DNA from: Ligaoa zhengdingensis
Lineage (GTDB): Bacteria; Bacillota; Clostridia; Oscillospirales; Ruminococcaceae
NCBI RefSeq assembly: GCF_014384885.1
Contig: NZ_JACRST010000002.1
Coordinates: forward strand, 62,001 to 126,000
Direction: 5' to 3'
Length of the DNA: 64,000 nucleotides
Below are positions 16,055 through 24,066 of this stretch, piece after piece. Position numbers and translations under genes: made by a program. Position 1 is the stretch's first letter. Every line of letters begins with the position of its first letter. Under the pieces are notes generated by a model. The model made no database searches, was not told the origin of the DNA, and was given only the letters and a program-made list of their open reading frames with translations.

Positions 16055-18079
16055 CTAAATTGCCGCTTGGAATGCCTGCGGAGGCAGCAGCTTTTGCTGC
16101 TTGCTCCGGTTCTCCTCGCGGTATTCGTCGATTGCAGCCAACAGCCGCCCCCGCGCTTCCTCCAACGGAACCCCGGCGAGCTGCGCGCCCGCCATCGTCT
16201 GGTGGCCGCCGCCGCCGAGCTTTTCCATAATCAGCTGTACGTTCATCCCGCCCATCGAACGGGCCGAGAAGGAGGTCCCCCCCTGATATTCGTACAGCAC
16301 AAACGACGCATCCACGCCGTTGATGTTGAGCAGTTCGTCCGCCGCCTGCGGAGCCACCAGCTTGATATCCGCGCCGCCCTCCGCTGCGCTGGCCACAGCG
16401 CAGCCCTTATAAATCTCTGCGGACGCCACCAAGTGCACCTTGTGCTGGTAGCTCTCGATCGAACTGGCGAACAGGCGCTTGACCTCCACGGTATCCGCAC
16501 CCAGCTTGCGCAGGTAGGCGGCCGCTTCAAAGGTGCGCACGCCGGTGCGCAGCACAAAGTTGCGCGTATCCAGCATGATGCCCGCCAGCAGCGCCTCAGC
16601 TTCCAAGCGGCCGATGGTGCGGTCGCCGCCGAAGTATTGCAGCAGCTCGGTCACCATCTCGGACGCCGACGAGGCGTAGGGCTCGTGATAGAAGATGACC
16701 GCCCTGTCGATGTGACCGACCATCTTGCGGTGGTGGTCGATCACCACCACGTTTTTGCACGCCTGATAGACCGCTTCGGACTCCAGGATATGCTGAATAT
16801 GGGTATCCACCACAATGAGCAGCGTCTTTTTGGAGACCAGCTCCACCGCCGCCTGTGGATCGACAAACGCATCCTGATAGCCGTTTCCGGCCAACCGCTC
16901 ATACAGCGGCTGCGCAAGGTTCTGCTCGCGGTTGAGCACCACTGAAACCGGCTTGCCCAGCATCCGGATGCCCTTGAGCAGGCCGACCGCCGCGCCCAGG
17001 CAATCGAGGTCGGCAAATTTGTGGCCCATCAGTAACACGTTATCGCTGCCCTCGATCAGCTCGATCAGGGCTGAAGCCACAATGCGGGTCTTGACCTTGG
17101 TGCGCTTTTCCACGCCCTTGGAGACGCCGCCGAAAAATTCATATCCGTTCTGGGTGCGCACCGCAACCTGGTCGCCGCCGCGCCCAAGCGCCATCTCCAG
17201 CGCCTGGCGGGCCATCTGCTCGCTGTCCCGCAGGTTTTCCGCCCCGCGGCCGATGCCGATGGACAGGGTGGCCGCCATCTTGCTCTCGCCAACCACGATC
17301 TCGCGCACCCGGTCGAGGATGTCGAATCGGTTATCCAGCATGGTGCGCAGGTGCTGTTCCTCCACCACCATGAGATATTTATCCCGCTCGAGCCGCTTAA
17401 ACAGGCCGTTGCAGGCCGCGACATACTGGATGAGCAGATACTCGATGCGGCCGGTCAGCTGGGCCCGTTCGTCCTCTTTGGCCGCCTCCAGCAGCTCCTC
17501 GCAGTTGTCAATCATGATGACGCCCACCGAGGGGCGGGTATCCTCGAACCGGCGCGCGGTCTTTTTCAGGCGCGTCTCATCGATGAAATAAAACACCACC
17601 AGCGGGTCTCCCGTCTGTGCGGAATCCACCGCATAGACGGTGTACAGGCGGTCGTGGAACTCCACCTCATAACCCTCGCTGCCCGCGAGGTTCTCCATAT
17701 CGATATTGGGGATGATCTCATCCACACGGCAGCCATACATGTCGTCCTGCTGTAAGGCTTGCTCCTGGAACAGGTCGTTATACCAGATGATCTCCCCCTT
17801 TTTGCTCGCCACCAGTACCGGAATCGGAAAGGAGGTCAGCGCCTCCTGCTGGGCCGAGGTGAGGGTGCGGCCCATCTCCTGCAAAAAGCATTTGATGTCC
17901 TTTTGAATGTGGCGCAGGCGCAGGATTACATAAGCGATCACCGCGATGGTCAAGCCCGCTTCCACATAGAACAGAACGCGATCCTGGGTATGAAACCAGC
18001 CTGTGAGCAGCGTCAGCACCACGCACAGGGCGATCAATACATAGAATATCGGCTTAAACAGCCATACCTTGCTCTTCAT
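16055..18079 (-). CDS. gdpP: Membrane c-di-AMP phosphodiesterase GdpP (DHH/DHHA1 family)
   Basis: Protein of 674 residues with an ATG start at 18079 and GGAGGAG upstream. Two membrane helices (about 10-28 and 34-53) are followed by a PAS-like region (about 80-170), a GGDEF-like domain without an obvious GGDEF motif (about 173-300) and a DHH/DHHA1 phosphoesterase. The DHH part shows GHKFADLDCLGAAVG, VVDTH and VIDHHRKMVGHID (near residue 448). The C-terminal GGGGHQTMAGA loop is the DHHA1 substrate site. GdpP hydrolyses c-di-AMP to pApA and so controls osmotic and cell-wall homeostasis. A DHH-family NrnA homologue at 35796-36764 could remove pApA. It heads a long operon and has its own promoter. 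Confidence 0.95.
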   Translation of the reverse strand: MKSKVWLFKPIFYVLIALCVVLTLLTGWFHTQDRVLFYVEAGLTIAVIAYVILRLRHIQKDIKCFLQEMGRTLTSAQQEALTSFPIPVLVASKKGEIIWYNDLFQEQALQQDDMYGCRVDEIIPNIDMENLAGSEGYEVEFHDRLYTVYAVDSAQTGDPLVVFYFIDETRLKKTARRFEDTRPSVGVIMIDNCEELLEAAKEDERAQLTGRIEYLLIQYVAACNGLFKRLERDKYLMVVEEQHLRTMLDNRFDILDRVREIVVGESKMAATLSIGIGRGAENLRDSEQMARQALEMALGRGGDQVAVRTQNGYEFFGGVSKGVEKRTKVKTRIVASALIELIEGSDNVLLMGHKFADLDCLGAAVGLLKGIRMLGKPVSVVLNREQNLAQPLYERLAGNGYQDAFVDPQAAVELVSKKTLLIVVDTHIQHILESEAVYQACKNVVVIDHHRKMVGHIDRAVIFYHEPYASSASEMVTELLQYFGGDRTIGRLEAEALLAGIMLDTRNFVLRTGVRTFEAAAYLRKLGADTVEVKRLFASSIESYQHKVHLVASAEIYKGCAVASAAEGGADIKLVAPQAADELLNINGVDASFVLYEYQGGTSFSARSMGGMNVQLIMEKLGGGGHQTMAGAQLAGVPLEEARGRLLAAIDEYREENRSKQQKLLPPQAFQAAI

Positions 18080-18170
18080 AAAGGCTCCTCCTGCCCGGCC
18101 GAGGCCGGGTTCTGCAATGCAACTGTCGCTCCGCTGTCGCCCGGCCGAAACGCCGGGTATTCATTTCAAT

Positions 18171-18199
18171 ATTATAGCATCAACATCCTGTTTTCTCAA
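18171..18199 (-). promoter_or_regulatory. Promoter of the gdpP-rplI-dnaB-tilS-hpt-ftsH operon
   Basis: Minus strand: TTGAGA (18199-18194), 17-nt spacer, TATAAT (18176-18171). The leader of about 85 nt carries two GC-rich hairpins, CCCGGCG/CGGCCGGG-like and CCGGCC-TC-GGCCGG. The second ends just before the Shine-Dalgarno and could influence translation. Confidence 0.75.
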
Positions 18200-18243
18200 C
18201 CGGATTTCTCTTTTTCTTTTTTCCTTTTTGTCTCATCAGGTAC

Positions 18244-18278
18244 AAAAAGGGCCGCCCGCAGACAGGCAGCCCCTTTTT
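18244..18278 (-). terminator. Intrinsic terminator of the RNase J gene
   Basis: Minus strand: AAAAAGGGGCTGCC, a short loop, then GGGCGGCCCTTTTT (18278-18244). The A- and T-runs on both arms would also work for + strand transcripts, though none is expected here. Confidence 0.82.
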
Positions 18279-18281
18279 CAT

Positions 18282-20333
18282 TTAAATTTCCTGAATGATC
18301 GGGAGGATCATGGGGGTACGCTTGGTCATCTGCCACAGGTAATCGCCCACATCGTCCTTGATCCTATTTTTGATGTTGCCCCACTCGTGCACATTGCTGG
18401 CCATGCAGTTCTCCACCGCCTTCTTGGCGATGCGGCGGGTCTGCGCCATCATATCCTCGGCCTCGCGCACGTAGACGAACCCGCGCGACACAATATCCGG
18501 CCCGGCCACGATCTGCCCGCTTTGGGAGTCGATGGCGGTGACTACGATGATCAGACCGTCCTCAGCCAGGTGTTTGCGGTCCCGCAGCACGATGCTTCCC
18601 ACGTCGCCCACGCCGAGGCCGTCCACCATCACGCGGCCCGCCGGTACGCTGCCGGTGACCTTCATCTCAACGCCATCCAGCTCAACCACCTTGCCGATCT
18701 CGGTGATCAGGATATTTTTTGGGTCCATGCCCATCGCAACCGCGTTGTCGGCGTTTTTGCGCAGGTGCAGGTATTCGCCGTGCACCGGGATGAAGAACTT
18801 CGGCTTGGTGAGCCCCAGGATGATCTTGAGCTCCTCTTGGCAGGCGTGTCCCGAGACGTGCACCTCGTACATCTTCTCGTAGATCACCTCGGCGCCCAGC
18901 TTCATCAGCTCGTTGATCACGCGGTTGACCAGCTTCTCATTGCCGGGAATCGGGGATGCGGAGATGATGATGAAATCGTGCGGGGTGACGGTCACCTTGC
19001 GGTGGTCGCTCATCGCCATGCGGGTGAGCGCGGACATCGGCTCGCCCTGGCTGCCGGTGGTGATAATGACCAGCTGGTCGGGGCGGTAGCGGTTGATCTC
19101 GTCGATCTCGATGAGGATGCCGTCGGGCACCTTGAGGTAGCCCAACTCGGTCGCCTTGGCCACCACATTGAGCATACTGCGCCCGGAAAGCGCCACCTTG
19201 CGCTTGTACTTCACCGCATAGTCCACGATCTGCTGCACGCGGTGGATGTTGGAGGAGAAACTTGCGATGATGATGCGGCGGTCCTGCGCGCGCTGGAACA
19301 GGTTGGAGAAGCTCTCCCCCACCTTGCGCTCGCTCATGGTCATGCCGGGCTTCACCGCGTTGGTCGAATCCATCAGCAGCGCCAGCACGCCGCGGTTGCC
19401 CAGCTCGCCAAAGCGCGCCAGGTCGGTGATCTCGCCCTCGATCGGGGTGGGGTCGATCTTGAAGTCGCCCGTCATGATGATAACGCCGGCGGGGGTGTGG
19501 ATCGCCAGGGCCAGCGCGTCTGGAATCGAGTGGTTGACGTGGATGAACTCCACGGCCATACAGCCCATCTTGATGGTGTCGCGCGGCTGCACCACATTCA
19601 GCTTGACGCGGCCGAGCAGCCCGTGCTCCTTGAGCTTGCCCTCGACCAGCCCCAGCGTGAGGCGCGAGGAATAGACCGGGGTGTCGACGCTCTTGAGCAG
19701 AAACGCCAGCCCGCCGATGTGATCCTCGTGGCCGTGGGTGAGCACGACTCCGCGCAGCTTTTCGCGGTTCTTCTCCACATAGCTGAAGTCGGGGATGACC
19801 AGATCCACGCCGGGCATCTCCTCATCAGGGAAGGACAGACCGCAATCGACGATGAACATATCGCTGCCGCACTCGATCACGGTCATATTTTTGCCGATCT
19901 CATGCAGGCCGCCCAGCGGGATGATGCGCACCGGTGTCTTGCGCTGAGGCGCTGCGGGCTTGCGGCCGCGCTTAGCGGGCGCTTTCGCGGGCGTCGGGAC
20001 GACCGGTGCGATGGTCTCGGCCGGCTGCATGGTGGTGACGGCGGGCGCGGGCGCCTTTTTTGCAGCGGTGCGCTGCCGCCTGGGTTTTGCCGGGGCCGCG
20101 GCGGGTTCCGCCTTGGCCGGCGGTTTCTCCGCCGCGGATGGCGCCTGCGGCTTTTTCGCGGCGCTCTGCCCCGGCTTGCGCCGCCCACGCTGGGCCGGCT
20201 TCGCCTTGGGGGCGATGTGCTCGATGAGATCTGCCGGGTCGATCGCCAGCGACGGCTTTTTCGTCTGGCCATGCGCTTTGGGCGCGATCTTCTCGGTGAA
20301 ATCCATTTCTTGTTCCATTTGGTCTTTTGACAC
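18282..20333 (-). CDS. Ribonuclease J (beta-CASP metallo-beta-lactamase RNase) with basic N-terminal extension
   Basis: Protein of 683 residues with a GTG start at 20333, supported by GGAGGT eight bases upstream. The first 130 or so residues are a low-complexity extension rich in Ala, Pro, Lys and Arg (for example RGRRKPG, KPRRQRTAAKKA), with IAPKA twice. The catalytic module then begins PVRIIPLGGLHEIGKN. It has the zinc motif LTHGHEDHIGGL at about 197-208, beta-CASP motifs and a C-terminal domain. RNase J is the combined endo/5'-3' exonuclease central to mRNA decay and rRNA maturation in Gram-positive bacteria. Typical Clostridial proteins are about 555 residues, so the extension is an addition; basic extensions of this kind may bind RNA or partners. 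Expression starts from a promoter about 500 nt upstream. Confidence 0.95.
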   Translation of the reverse strand: MSKDQMEQEMDFTEKIAPKAHGQTKKPSLAIDPADLIEHIAPKAKPAQRGRRKPGQSAAKKPQAPSAAEKPPAKAEPAAAPAKPRRQRTAAKKAPAPAVTTMQPAETIAPVVPTPAKAPAKRGRKPAAPQRKTPVRIIPLGGLHEIGKNMTVIECGSDMFIVDCGLSFPDEEMPGVDLVIPDFSYVEKNREKLRGVVLTHGHEDHIGGLAFLLKSVDTPVYSSRLTLGLVEGKLKEHGLLGRVKLNVVQPRDTIKMGCMAVEFIHVNHSIPDALALAIHTPAGVIIMTGDFKIDPTPIEGEITDLARFGELGNRGVLALLMDSTNAVKPGMTMSERKVGESFSNLFQRAQDRRIIIASFSSNIHRVQQIVDYAVKYKRKVALSGRSMLNVVAKATELGYLKVPDGILIEIDEINRYRPDQLVIITTGSQGEPMSALTRMAMSDHRKVTVTPHDFIIISASPIPGNEKLVNRVINELMKLGAEVIYEKMYEVHVSGHACQEELKIILGLTKPKFFIPVHGEYLHLRKNADNAVAMGMDPKNILITEIGKVVELDGVEMKVTGSVPAGRVMVDGLGVGDVGSIVLRDRKHLAEDGLIIVVTAIDSQSGQIVAGPDIVSRGFVYVREAEDMMAQTRRIAKKAVENCMASNVHEWGNIKNRIKDDVGDYLWQMTKRTPMILPIIQEI

Positions 20334-20838
20334 GATGGTATACCTCCATATTTAGAACCTTCGCGCACAACAAAATTAACCCATTTGCTCTTTTTTCTGC
20401 TTAAATGGGAAAAATCGGCTTTCATTTTCTATGCAAAATGGTCTTTACAGGGTACAAAAAGAAGGCCCTCGCCAACACGCTGTCAGCCACGGACTTCACC
20501 CGTCCACGCCATTTTACTCCTGCCGCCGCATCTTCAGCTCAACTCGATTCAAACGGGGAGCGCAAAAGGTTATTATTCGGTTTTGTCCGTTCAAAACAGC
20601 CCATCTGGGCTTAAAATCCAATATCCATCCTTCCCTTTCTCGGGAAGAATTCTCATTCAAAATGGGGCGTTTCATCCAAGATGGCACACAGAAGCCCTTC
20701 CGCCGTGCCGCAAACGGCCGGAATTTCCGCCATACCTCTGCCCGAAGGCGCACGCCCACCGCAGCACAGCAGCCCTGCCAGCTACTGCCCGTCTGCGGCG
20801 GCCCGATTTTGATATTGTAAGTCCGAACACTACCTTAT
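20334..20838 (-). other. Long 5' leader of the RNase J gene (about 500 nt, no convincing gene)
   Basis: A strong promoter at 20844-20872 reads into this stretch, and no intrinsic terminator with a good U-tract intervenes, so it is most simply the untranslated leader of the RNase J mRNA. Several hairpins can be drawn on the minus strand: TCTTCCC/GGGAAGGA, AGCCCA/TGGGCT followed by GTTTT, and GGAC/GTCC around position 20500. An 81-codon open frame (20514-20759) has no ribosome-binding site and no recognisable sequence. Hallmarks of RNase P RNA, tmRNA, 6S RNA and common riboswitches were looked for and not found. Confidence 0.45.
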
Positions 20839-20843
20839 GTTAA

Positions 20844-20872
20844 ATATTATACTCTTTGTTTAATCCTGTCAA
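20844..20872 (-). promoter_or_regulatory. Near-consensus promoter upstream of the RNase J leader
   Basis: Minus strand: TTGACA (20872-20867) with TAATAT at 17 nt (20849-20844); the overlapping TATAAT (20851-20846) would give a 15-nt spacer. It starts within 10 nt of the stop codon of the upstream nucleotidyltransferase gene. Confidence 0.75.
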
Positions 20873-20878
20873 GTAAAT

Positions 20879-23218
20879 TTAACGATCGGCCGAATCCGCC
20901 AGCAGCGGTTTGATCTGCTTTTCATACTGCGCGCACAATTCCATGGCGATTTCGCTGCTGTGCGCCTCCGCCAGCACCCGCAGCCCGCCGCCCCGTTTGA
21001 GCGGCCGGATGAGCACCACGCCGTTGGGGTCGCGCAGCACCACCCCTTCGCCGATGCCGTCCCCTTCGCGCTGTTCGCTCTGCGCGAGCGCGCGCAGCAC
21101 ATCTGCCGGGTTGCGCCCGGTCTTGATGAGCACCGACGCAACGTCGTACTCTGGCAGCAGGTGGAATAGCTGCTCCGGCGCGAGCTGTTCCTCCTTCATC
21201 CAGGCGAGCAGCCGCACCGCGAGCATCAGCGCATCGCGGCTCCAAAGCTGGCGGCAGGCCAGCTCCCGCGCCGCATCGTCGGTGTGGTCGGCCGGGCAGG
21301 ATAGGTAGCGCTCGACGCACCCCCCTTCCCGCGCCGCGAGCTCATCGAGCGCGCGCGGGGACTCATATGGCAGCGCCACCGCCCTGCCCCGCTGAAACTC
21401 CCGCAGACAGCAGAGCGCCAGCACCTTGCCGTGTGACAGATATCCCAGCCCGGAACAGGAAACCCCGATCGATCCGCCGTCGGCCGACACTTGCAGGGTC
21501 AGGGAATTGTCCTCCTCCGCGCCGAGCCGTTCCAGTGTGCCGCGCAGAATCGTTTGCAGCTCCCGGTTGGGGCTTTTCACCGCGACGCCCAGGCCGGACA
21601 GGCCGAACGGCGCGTATTTGAGCAGCTCATTTTCATAGAGCAGCTTCATCCCGGTGAGGTTGCTGCTGTCGCCGAACCCCTCCCGCGAACTCCGCCTGTA
21701 CTCCCCGCGCTGCAATGCGCCCTCGACCGACCGCTCCTGTGCGCGGGTGGCGGGCAGACCGCCGAAGGTAAACAGGCGCGCGCCCGCCTCCTCTCCGCCG
21801 CCGAGGTACACCCCCAGGCCGACGCCGCAAAACGATAGGTCGAACCGGAACAGCGATTCAAAGCAGGGGCCGAAATCCAGCACATCGCAGCCGGTGGAAA
21901 GGACGCCCGCAATCAGCGCCTGGCGCATCACCTGAGTCGCCGGGTCGCCCGCGCCGCCCACACCGATGCGCCGCTCGCCGCAGGAGCCGAGCGCCAGGCC
22001 CAGCCGCAGCGCCAGCTCCGGGGTGAACTCCAATCCCCCTGCGCCGCCTAAGCCGTCGTCCTCAAAGCAGGGGCCGCGCCCGGCGCCGTGCTGCAGGTTG
22101 TCCCGCAGGGTGACGCCCGCCTCGACCGCCTTGCCAGCCCATACCCGCACACCCGGCCGGATGGTGCTGCCCTCTCCCGCAGTCGCATCCGCGCCCAGCA
22201 CAGCGTTTTCAAAAAGCATCGCCTTCCGGCGCACCGTCGCGCCTGCGCAGACCACCGCGCCGGTCAGGGAACTGCCGCGCTCCACCAGGCTGCCGGGCAG
22301 CAGCACGGAAGCGGTGACACGGGCGTCCGGTCCCACCGAGCAGCCCCGGTCGATCACCGAGCCCGCCTCCACCAGCGCGCCGTCGCCCAATTCCACCCCC
22401 GCGCCGACGTACACCGGCGCGGACAGGCGATAGCTGCCGCGCGGCCGCGGCCCGGCGAAAATGTTGCCCATTTGGTCGCGCTCGCCTTCGATGCGGCAGC
22501 GCACCTTTCCTTCGAGCATATCCCGCTGACAGCGTCGGTAGCTCTCGATGTCCCCGATATCGCACCAGTAGCCCCGATCCTCGTACGCCGCAATCTTCCA
22601 CCGCTTTTCCAGCAGCCTGGGGAACAGGTCCTTTGCGAAGTCGTAAAACCGGTGGCAGGGGATCTGTTCCAGCGCACGCGGGCTGAGGATATAGACGCCG
22701 GTATTCGCCAGATTGCTGACCGCCTGAGAAAAGCAGGGCTTTTCCACAAAACCGCGCACCATACCCTCCGGATCGGTGTCCACCAGGCCGTACTCCCGCG
22801 GGTCCTCCACCGCCTTGACCACGATGGTCGCCGCCGCGTTCGCCTCCTTATGGCGGCGCAGGGCGGCCGTGAGATCAAAATCGCACATCGCGTCCCCGCT
22901 GATCACCAGGCAGGCCTCGCCCTGGAACCCATTGGGCACCGCATTCTTCACGCTTCCCGCCGTCCCCAGCGGCTGCTCCTCGCGCACAAAGCGCAGCCGG
23001 ACGCCGCGGTACTCCCCGCTCTCGAAGTGCTCCTCGATGCGCTGCGCGAGATATTGGACCGTCACCGCTGCTTCGGTGATGCTGTGTTCCGCCAGCAGGT
23101 CCAAAATATACTCGATATTGGGTCTGCCGCACAGCCGCGCCATCGGCTTGGGCAGGTCGCAGGTGAGCGGACGCAACCGGCTGCCCGCTCCTCCCGCCAT
23201 AATCACCGCTTGAATCAT
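20879..23218 (-). CDS. Sugar-phosphate nucleotidyltransferase fused to a degenerate phosphomannomutase-like domain
   Basis: Protein of 779 residues. The ATG at 23218 (MIQAVIMAGG) has GGAGG eight bases upstream; an in-frame start at 23260 is rejected. Residues 1-235 are an NTP-transferase domain with the signature AGGAGSRLRPLT and LPKPM, plus DAMCDFD. Residues about 250-360 are left-handed beta-helix hexapeptide repeats. Residues about 380-779 resemble phosphoglucomutase/phosphomannomutase. The expected catalytic phosphoserine loop (TASHNP type) is missing; the equivalent region reads GGGEEAGARLFTFGGLP, so mutase activity is unlikely. Related bacterial proteins are annotated as mannose-1-phosphate guanylyltransferase/ManB fusions. 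The likely reaction is transfer of a nucleotide to a sugar 1-phosphate for glycan synthesis; the nucleotide and sugar cannot be read from sequence alone. Confidence 0.85.
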   Translation of the reverse strand: MIQAVIMAGGAGSRLRPLTCDLPKPMARLCGRPNIEYILDLLAEHSITEAAVTVQYLAQRIEEHFESGEYRGVRLRFVREEQPLGTAGSVKNAVPNGFQGEACLVISGDAMCDFDLTAALRRHKEANAAATIVVKAVEDPREYGLVDTDPEGMVRGFVEKPCFSQAVSNLANTGVYILSPRALEQIPCHRFYDFAKDLFPRLLEKRWKIAAYEDRGYWCDIGDIESYRRCQRDMLEGKVRCRIEGERDQMGNIFAGPRPRGSYRLSAPVYVGAGVELGDGALVEAGSVIDRGCSVGPDARVTASVLLPGSLVERGSSLTGAVVCAGATVRRKAMLFENAVLGADATAGEGSTIRPGVRVWAGKAVEAGVTLRDNLQHGAGRGPCFEDDGLGGAGGLEFTPELALRLGLALGSCGERRIGVGGAGDPATQVMRQALIAGVLSTGCDVLDFGPCFESLFRFDLSFCGVGLGVYLGGGEEAGARLFTFGGLPATRAQERSVEGALQRGEYRRSSREGFGDSSNLTGMKLLYENELLKYAPFGLSGLGVAVKSPNRELQTILRGTLERLGAEEDNSLTLQVSADGGSIGVSCSGLGYLSHGKVLALCCLREFQRGRAVALPYESPRALDELAAREGGCVERYLSCPADHTDDAARELACRQLWSRDALMLAVRLLAWMKEEQLAPEQLFHLLPEYDVASVLIKTGRNPADVLRALAQSEQREGDGIGEGVVLRDPNGVVLIRPLKRGGGLRVLAEAHSSEIAMELCAQYEKQIKPLLADSADR

Positions 23219-23389
23219 GTTTTTTCCTCCATCCGGGTGGTATCCCCCAACTGTTACCATTAGTATGGCTCGGTTTTTGCCAACCTAACCGCATCTCGGA
23301 AAAAAGCAGAAAAAGCGATTCTCCATCCCTTTTGAGGAGTAAAAAGAGAGATTTTTGCAAGAATAATAGCGTCCCGCTGCAACCAATGA

Positions 23390-23418
23390 TTGCATTTGCC
23401 GCCAGAAAATACTATAAT
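23390..23418 (+). promoter_or_regulatory. Promoter of rnhA
   Basis: TTGCAT (23390-23395), 17-nt spacer, TATAAT (23413-23418); the rnhA start lies about 40 nt past the predicted transcription start. Confidence 0.78.
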
Positions 23419-23464
23419 ATATGGTAGCTTTTTCGTATACAATCCAACATCACAGGAGGACGCC

Positions 23465-23914
23465 ATGCCGCAGCAACGCAAACATGTGGAGATTTTTACC
23501 GACGGGGCCTGCTCGGGCAACCCAGGGCCGGGTGGGTACGGCGCAATCCTGCGCTACAACGGCATGGAAAAGGAGCTTTCGGGCGGCGAGCACGAGACCA
23601 CCAACAACCGCATGGAGCTGCTGGGGGCGATCACCGCGCTGCGCGCGCTGAAGGAGCCCTGCCGCGTCACCCTTTACACCGATTCGCAGTATGTGGCCAA
23701 CGGCATCAACAAGGGTTGGGCCGAAAAGTGGAAGCAAAACGGATGGATGCGCAACAGAAAGGAGCCCGCCCTCAACCCCGACCTGTGGGACGCGCTGCTC
23801 GGCGAGCTCCAGCGCCACGAGGTGGAGATCGTGTGGGTGCGCGGACACGCCGGGCACCCGGAAAACGAGCGCTGCGACCGGCTGGCCGTGGCGGAATGCG
23901 AAAAACACAGATAG
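23465..23914 (+). CDS. rnhA: Ribonuclease HI
   Basis: Protein of 149 residues. The ATG at 23465 has AGGAGG immediately upstream (23455-23460); a longer in-frame start at 23390 lies in the promoter. The catalytic carboxylates are visible in order: FTDGACSGNPG (Asp), NNRMELLGAI (Glu), LYTDSQYV (Asp) and ERCDRLAV (Asp). The basic handle region ending RNRKEP and the sequence WVRGHAGHPENE match the E. coli-type enzyme. It degrades RNA in RNA-DNA hybrids. Divergent from the nucleotidyltransferase gene; the next gene, iscS, has its own promoter. Confidence 0.97.
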   Translation: MPQQRKHVEIFTDGACSGNPGPGGYGAILRYNGMEKELSGGEHETTNNRMELLGAITALRALKEPCRVTLYTDSQYVANGINKGWAEKWKQNGWMRNRKEPALNPDLWDALLGELQRHEVEIVWVRGHAGHPENERCDRLAVAECEKHR

Positions 23915-23929
23915 TTTACAAATAGCCTA

Positions 23930-23958
23930 TTGATTTTCCTACTAAAATAGTATATATT
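23930..23958 (+). promoter_or_regulatory. Promoter of iscS-iscU-mnmA
   Basis: TTGATT (23930-23935), 17-nt spacer, TATATT (23953-23958). The leader of about 100 nt contains the hairpin listed separately. Confidence 0.65.
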
Positions 23959-24014
23959 ATGGTTATAAAAGCCATTCACACACAGAAGTGAAACATTCGC
24001 CGCCGGGGAAAACG

Positions 24015-24049
24015 GGCCGCCGTAGCTGGGGGCCGGACGTACGGCGGCC
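24015..24049 (+). promoter_or_regulatory. Perfect 10-bp hairpin directly upstream of the iscS ribosome-binding site
   Basis: GGCCGCCGTA (24015-24024), 15-nt loop, TACGGCGGCC (24040-24049), with the Shine-Dalgarno GGGGGAGGT starting at 24050. There is no T-run, so it is not a terminator. Its position suggests a control on translation initiation or mRNA stability. No ligand class was recognised. Confidence 0.5.
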
Positions 24050-24066
24050 GGGGGAGGTACAATTTT

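Noticed and set aside
20514..20759. 81-codon frame in the RNase J leader
   Set aside because: No ribosome-binding site, Arg/Trp-rich sequence without recognisable motif; better explained as leader.
20334..20838. RNase P RNA, tmRNA or 6S RNA in the RNase J leader
   Set aside because: The expected conserved sequences (for example GAGGAAAGTCC of RNase P RNA, or the tRNA-like ends of tmRNA) were not found.
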